Source: Drosophila persimilis (lineage: Eukaryota; Arthropoda; Insecta; Diptera; Drosophilidae). Taken from it: DNA of 64,000 nt. The position numbers and the translations under genes were made by a program. Positions 58,351-64,000 of the stretch are shown here, piece after piece. A model generated the notes under the pieces. The model did not search any database. It was not told the DNA's origin and saw nothing but the letters and a program-made list of their open reading frames with translations. The stretch is from the NCBI RefSeq assembly GCF_003286085.1, contig NW_020825312.1, forward strand, positions 2,604,001 through 2,668,000, written 5' to 3'. The stretch's first letter is position 1. Each line of letters opens with the position of its first letter.

Positions 58351-61300
58351 ACCCAATTTCCCTATCATTTTATTTGAGCTTTTCCTTTTCGCCCCATTTC
58401 CTCGCTCCACTCGCACTCGCACCCGCACTCGCTCCATCGTTTGGCTGTCAACCAGCCCGCAATGTAATTAATATAAGAGTACACACAGTCGAAAGGTAGA
58501 CAAAGCCAATGGCGGGTGGGCAAAAACGGAATTTAACACTGCAGCCTGCTGCCTCCTGCAGGGAAAGAGGGACGGAGGGAAGGAAGCCTCCTCGCGAAGG
58601 CCTCTTCCAGCGGCCAACTATTCACACAATAATTTCGTGCACCATTAAAATTAAAAACTTTTCCTGAGGCAACTTTGCCACGCTCATTTGAAGCGTCAAG
58701 CGCACTCAGGACTCACCCATCGCCCATCGCCCATCACCCATCGCCCATCACCCATTACCCACCCACCGCATAGCCATGATTCGCTGGCCAGAAAACAAAT
58801 TTTTCAATTTTCCACGACAGACAGGGAAAGCGAAACAACCCCAGCCCAGTGTAGCCCCCATGCCCCCTGCCCCCACAAAGGTACACAAGTAGAAAGGTAT
58901 ACTATAATAAACAAAATTGAAAATGGAAAATAAAACTAAAATAAAACATAAATACTTTTCAGGTCAAACACTTCAACTTGCTGAGGGAGCGGGCTCGGGT
59001 GGCGTGGGGATTCACAACTGGGTTTTAATAGATTTTGCGGTCAAATTAGTTGGCCCCAAAAGCAAACGCCACTTTTTGGCGCTGGCGAAAGTTGTGCATA
59101 AATCAAAAGGTAAGGGAAAAGGGAAAATTAGAGCGATGGAAGGCGGAAGGTGGAAGGGGACCGTGGAAATCAATAAGACCGTAAACTGGCCCACAAGTAC
59201 GTGCAGTGGAAAGTGGGTAAATGAAATCTGTGCTCGCGTGAAAAGCAGGGAAACCCAGGGAAACCCAGTTCTTAAAGAGGTGAAGGAACCCATGCAGACA
59301 GCGGCCCTTCCACGAGTACGTACGCCTCTCCTTCGTCCTGCCCATTAATCATGCCACAAACTAGGCAAATGATTTATGGTCTCGCCAATGCGACAACGCA
59401 AACAATTAACGAGTTGCGAGTTAAATATGTCACTTACACGCCATTTTATTAACGCAACACAAAGCATTTGTGCAACGCATCCCGGAAATACACTCGCACA
59501 AGTTCGAACCACCCGGAAGCCCGGAAACCCAGATAGACAGATAAACAGATAGACAGATAGACAATTGTTAATTACATATACGTATACCCCACTTGACGTA
59601 ATCCCTCCAGAAACGGACAAAGACAGACAAAGACTCTGGCCATGCCCCGGCTTGTGGCGTGTGGCGTGCTGCCTCCGCAAGACGCACAAAGTTGCGTGTT
59701 GGGCGACCATAAATTATAAAGAGCGTCTTCATTAGTTCTCAAGCGGCAATCGAGAATACGCTTTGAGGGCTGCCGCTGCCTTTGCCGTTGCCGCTGCCAT
59801 TTCCCCGTCTTCTTGACATTTGAAAAGTTAAATGCCACAAAATTTACCTCTAAGCGTATTTTGTCCTGACGACTTAGCCGCGTCGGAACCCCACCCCCGG
59901 CCTGGCCCCAGCCCCCGTCTCAGTCCCAGCACGTCTCTTTGCCTCGTCTCTTTTTCAAGGGGGGAAAAAGCGGGTGGGGGAGAATACTTAAAGCAATATC
60001 TACTTATACCATCAGCAGAGCAACAGTTCTTTTAGGCCTTCCCCCGCGGCACGAGGGTCTCAGAGGCGGCCCCGAATGTCGTCTTAAGTGTTGCGCATAA
60101 TTTTTGATAATTCAATTAAGATAAGTTTATGCCTTCTCTTTTTACTTGGTCATTCCTGCCAGGGAGGACATTCGACCCGGGCATTTCATTCAATTACGTA
60201 GGCTAGAACTTGTCTCCCAGCTCGCCGGAGCTTCTTTCGTAGCCGCTTTAGGAGGTTTTCCGTGTGCCGGCCGGACTGCCAGCTCGGGGAAAGTTGAGAC
60301 ATAAAACTGAATGTTTACTGGCAATGTTTAGCATATTAGCTGTGTCTTTATTTTAAAGTTCATTAGAGAACAGAGAACAGTGCCCCTCTCCAGGACACAA
60401 TGTACATCCAGAATGGTACGTTGTCCGAGGTCTTGTCAGATGTTTATTAGGTTTTAAATTAACTCGAATTGTTTTCAGGCGGATCGGATTACATATAATA
60501 AGCCCAGGTGCACGTTGCGGAAACACTTGCGATAATTTTTATTAAATTTAACTTAAAATGGAATGTAATCCCCACTGTTCTTGGCCATTTGCCCATTTTC
60601 CCATTTGCCACGCCCCAATCCCGACCTGTGAAATTTCATGAGCCTAATTAAATTATATGATTTTTATCGCATCAAAGATTACCTGCCCCTGGGTCAGGCC
60701 ACGTTCCGTTCCGTTTCGTTCCGTTACGGGCCTCTCCTCTCAAATTACACATTCTCGATGGCAGAACCCGACCCGGATTCCTATTTTGATGCCCACAGGC
60801 TTTCGGGGCGGCCACCCTCAAATAGTTTTTCCAGCCTTTAAACATTTTTGTTACAGATTTTTGCGGTCAGCTCCCATATTTACCGCAAAAATCACACACA
60901 CGAGCCATTTGCAGAATGTTTCCCCACCTCAACCTCCAGCGCCAAGCCGCCATTCGTCGGGAGACATCCATTAAAAAAAAGGCTAAGCCATAAGCCTGGT
61001 TAAGCCTTCGGGCAAGGTAAAGTAAAGCTAATAAAGTGTTAATTAAGCGTTCTAAAATACACCATGCCCCCGCGCGAAAAGGCTTTTCTTTCGCCCTTCC
61101 ATTCCTCTAGGTTTCCTCGTTTCCTCGTTTCCTCGTTTCAGAACTTTTTCTTTGCCACAAGGTAAGCCGATGATAGGCGATGGCATAGGCATATCTAAAT
61201 ATTTGCTGCATACCTTGTGGCTGACGCATAAGCCGCCCAACCTCTAACCCCCAGCCCCGACCCCAGGCCCAACCCCGTAATACCCATAACACACTCTAGC

Positions 61301-61570
61301 CTATGTGTGTGTGTGCGGGTGTGCGAGAACTGAGTGAGGCAAAGACAAAGTTTGGTATCGGGGGCCACTCGGTGTTTGCCCGAAACTTTTCTAACCTCCC
61401 CATGCCATGTAGTGCTGGTTAGTTGTCCACCCGCCTCCTGCCTCGTCCTGTCCTGGTTGTTCTTTGGGGCGTGCACACACAAACAACGTGGAGAACTGCC
61501 CCCTGGCTGTAATTAATGGTAGGTAAACTATTTGATTTCCTTGTTCCCCCTTTTTTTTACCATGCTCTGT

Positions 61571-61606
61571 GGATGTGGATGTGGATGTGGACGTGGACGT
61601 GGATGG
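61571..61606. repeat. (GGATGT)n degenerate hexamer repeat
   Basis: Six hexamers of the GGATGT/GGACGT family, the same family as at 12337-12362. Confidence 0.85.
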
Positions 61607-63859
61607 AGCAGAGCTAGAGTTTCCGTCTCCTTCCGTTGTGGCCGTTCGTCTGCGGTCGACCCTGCGTAATTTTTTGACTAATGGCATGTTAGATGAGGAA
61701 ATGTGTTAATGAACACATTTGCATACTTTAGGGCGTTACCGAAGGACAAAATTGAAAAATGACCACGGGACAGGTGGACAAAGACACGAGCAAATGTGCG
61801 TATATAAGCCATATGAATGGATGCTATGGATACTCCACGAGCACTGGATAATCATTCCCAAGGGAACGGTTTTTGGGCCACAAAATACGAGTATTTACTT
61901 CGTTGGACTCTGATTTTCGATTCCCTTTTTGTCCATGGCAAGAACTGGAGCATTAAATTGCCAATTGGGCGCTTAAAATGTTTAACCCACATGGATCAGC
62001 ACGTACCAACTGCAAACTGCATTGATTTGAGCCGTCCGGAGGGGAATGGAATCCATGGCCCCAGAACGTGGATATCCGGCATGCAAGGGGCTCTAAAAGA
62101 TTTCTACTGGCTGGTATGTGGCAATTATAATTCGAAATTGTCTAGTAAAAGGAAGGTATGGATGGATGGGGCTTTCCCTGGAATTTCAATAGAGCCCCAT
62201 AGACGTGATATGATCCTAGTCTGCCGCACACTCTGCGCGCCGTACATCAGGTCGTCTCATCTCGTATCAGAGCTGAGGCATCTCGCACAGAGGGGCCGAG
62301 CCGACGTTCAAGTACGCCGCAAAACTCATTCGAGTTTAATTAACAGTAATTTGTTTGTGCTGCACTAAGTAATCCTTGTGGGGCAACCGGGCTATCTGGC
62401 CGGAGCGATCATTAGAGACCCCGCCACACAACCGACACACGCACATGGATGGCGAGGAGACAGACAGAGCTAGAGCCAGGCCCTGGTGCCAGTAGTTGGG
62501 TTTTTTCATGACGAACTTAACGATGATATTTATATGTCCATAAAAAGGCGCTATAATAACGTTTAAAGCGAAGCATTGCGAGGCAGGCGAATTTCCCGAA
62601 AGGAAAGCACTCGCTGGAGTGCGCCATTAAAAGCGAGGCAAACCGCCGCCACCGCCGCCACCGCCACCGCCGCCGACATCGTCATCGTCGTCGTCGTTGT
62701 CGTGGGTAAACAAGTGGCCAGGAAACTATGGGTATTGCCACGAGGAGGAACTGCCGACGACGCCAGTTAGACACTCGAGCACATGCACGCCCCTCGACAG
62801 GACATTGACTTTTTAGGCGGTTGCAACACATGCAGTACATGGGGCACATGGCAAAACTTTAGAGCTGCGTTTGAGTAATGAGTGAAGAGAGGTGGAAGAG
62901 TCGTGCCATGAAGACTTTACCTTTACGTGGCGAAAGCGGCAGTTTGACTGCAAACAAAACTTTTTGACGGCTCTTCTACCATTTTTGTGTATGCCTCGGA
63001 GGGAGCCCACACTCGTAATTTCTATAATTTAAAGGCGTCCCGCAGAAGTTCAAGGACATCTCTGTGCTCTGTGTTAGCCAGAGTCCTCCTCTGTCTGTTA
63101 GTATGGATGTTTGTATGTATGTATGCTGGTACACTTTTGTGCTCGTCGAGCATTAAATTATTTAATTCAATAGCCCAGCAGCGCACACGCACATGGAAAC
63201 AGATTCAAAGAGCAGGCCAAAGCCAGAGCCATAGCCAGAGCCTGCTCACAAAGTCTGGTCTCAAGACCATATGAGGTGGGTGCGGCTGCAGTTCAGAGCG
63301 AAGGACGGGAAGGGGCATGAATGAATGGTGCGTCACGCCCTGAGTGTTGTTTGCTTTGCGGTGGGTACATGCACATATGTACATTCATCCAAGTACGGCG
63401 TATAACTCATCATCTGGCATGTTTGCCTGTTTGCACGGCACCTGGGGTGGGGGGAAGGAGACAAAGACAAACTTGAGGTATAATAAGCATGAAATTAAAA
63501 TGATAAACAAACGCCATGGGAATGGCAATGGCAATGGAAATGGAAATGGCTTTAAATAATATAAAGCAGATTTATCGCCAAAGCTCTCGTCGCTGCCGAC
63601 TGTTTCTATGACAGCAATCGGATGATAATATCCGGGCATGGATGCTGGTTACTTTTAAGCCCAACTACGAGAGACGTTCCACTTAATAAGTCCACGAGGA
63701 GTTCATTGTTGAAAGCGTGGCCATGTCTGTAGTTCTGCTCTGGACAGAGCGTTGCTTACATTTCTGCCAAGTGTCCAGGTGGCCCCCCGTCCTCGTCCTT
63801 GTCGCGACTGCGTACGTGACCCGAAGGCAGGTAAACGACTATGACTCCACTCCGGTGGT

Positions 63860-63913
63860 CCCAGTCCGTCCCAGTCCCAGTCCCGGTCCCGGTCCCGGTC
63901 CCAGTCCCGGTCC
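63860..63913. repeat. (TCCCGG/TCCCAG)n hexamer repeat
   Basis: About nine hexamers alternating CCAGTC and CCGGTC. Together with a GGCAAT ladder at 63521-63550 it accounts for the Gly/Thr and Pro/Gly shadow frames at the window end. Confidence 0.85.
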
Positions 63914-64000
63914 TTCCTCTTCGTCGACCGACCCGCGCCACATGTTAATTGAGTCAAAGTTTCGAGCTTCAAGTTGATTCCGAACGTGTTGATAGCTTAA

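Larger units (their letters stand above)
52001..64000. other. Gene-free segment (intron or intergenic)
   Basis: No supportable gene to the end of the window. The 183-codon plus-strand frame at 61817-62368 has a less biased composition than most shadows, but it starts only 17 bp after a TATATAA string and has no recognisable domain. The rest is spacer with abundant pentamer and hexamer repeats. Confidence 0.5.

Noticed and set aside
58722-58760. CCCATCG/CCCATCA direct repeats as a CRISPR-like array
   Set aside because: The units are contiguous 7-8 bp tandem copies without spacers, in a eukaryotic setting.
59495-59520. GTTCGAACC string like a tRNA T-arm
   Set aside because: No acceptor, D-arm or anticodon arm pairs around it. 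The similar strings at 12068 and 13786 also lack a cloverleaf.
61817-62368. 183-codon plus-strand frame with fairly normal composition
   Set aside because: No domain or signal peptide, the start lies only 17 bp after a TATATAA string, and no related frame is nearby. A conservation test would decide; expression or codon-level conservation would reinstate it.

Overview
The window looks like Drosophila-type nuclear DNA. Very long stretches carry no credible exon. They are filled with degenerate short tandem repeats and poly-A/T-rich spacer. The few compact intronless genes have a TATA box about 32 bp upstream of a TCAGTT-like initiator. No taxon can be proved from sequence alone. The abundance of 5-6 bp repeats and fragments resembling small dispersed repeats fit an obscura-group fly; that is inference.

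Layout. Positions 1-22240 hold no supportable gene, only simple repeats and one dispersed element at 9427-9700 built of exact 60-bp tandem units. Five short-leader, intronless genes for secreted, low-complexity proteins then follow within about 18 kb. They are a 159-aa Thr/Ala-rich protein (22331-22810, +), a 1218-aa giant of about 57-residue repeats with a basic-then-acidic tail (29230-32886, +), a 239-aa Ser/Thr/Asn-rich protein with a hydrophobic C-terminus (35360-36079, +), a 148-aa Thr-tract protein with a Lys-rich tail (37761-38207, -), and a 689-aa Lys/Thr/Pro repeat protein (38493-40562, +). The last two are head to head with TATA boxes only about 143 bp apart. A second, inverted copy of the 60-bp element lies at 25735-26150. 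From about 40640 to 64000 I see no gene.

Interpretation. Signal peptides, Thr/Ser/Lys-rich repeats, near absence of Cys, tiny leaders and strong TATA/Inr promoters are what salivary glue and 'new glue'-type genes look like. A divergent pair inside a very long gene-poor region recalls the melanogaster arrangement in which Sgs4 and Pig1 are transcribed divergently inside a long intron of dunce, with ng genes nearby. I propose, without proof, that this is the equivalent gland-secretion cluster and that the gene-poor flanks are intron of a large host gene. No host-gene exon was recognised. The most notable items are the shared termini of the 159-aa and 1218-aa proteins, the half-unit repeat dynamics of the giant, a perfect 6-3-6 inverted repeat between the divergent promoters, the paired 60-bp elements with the same open frame, and a strong excess of the octamer TACGAGTA.
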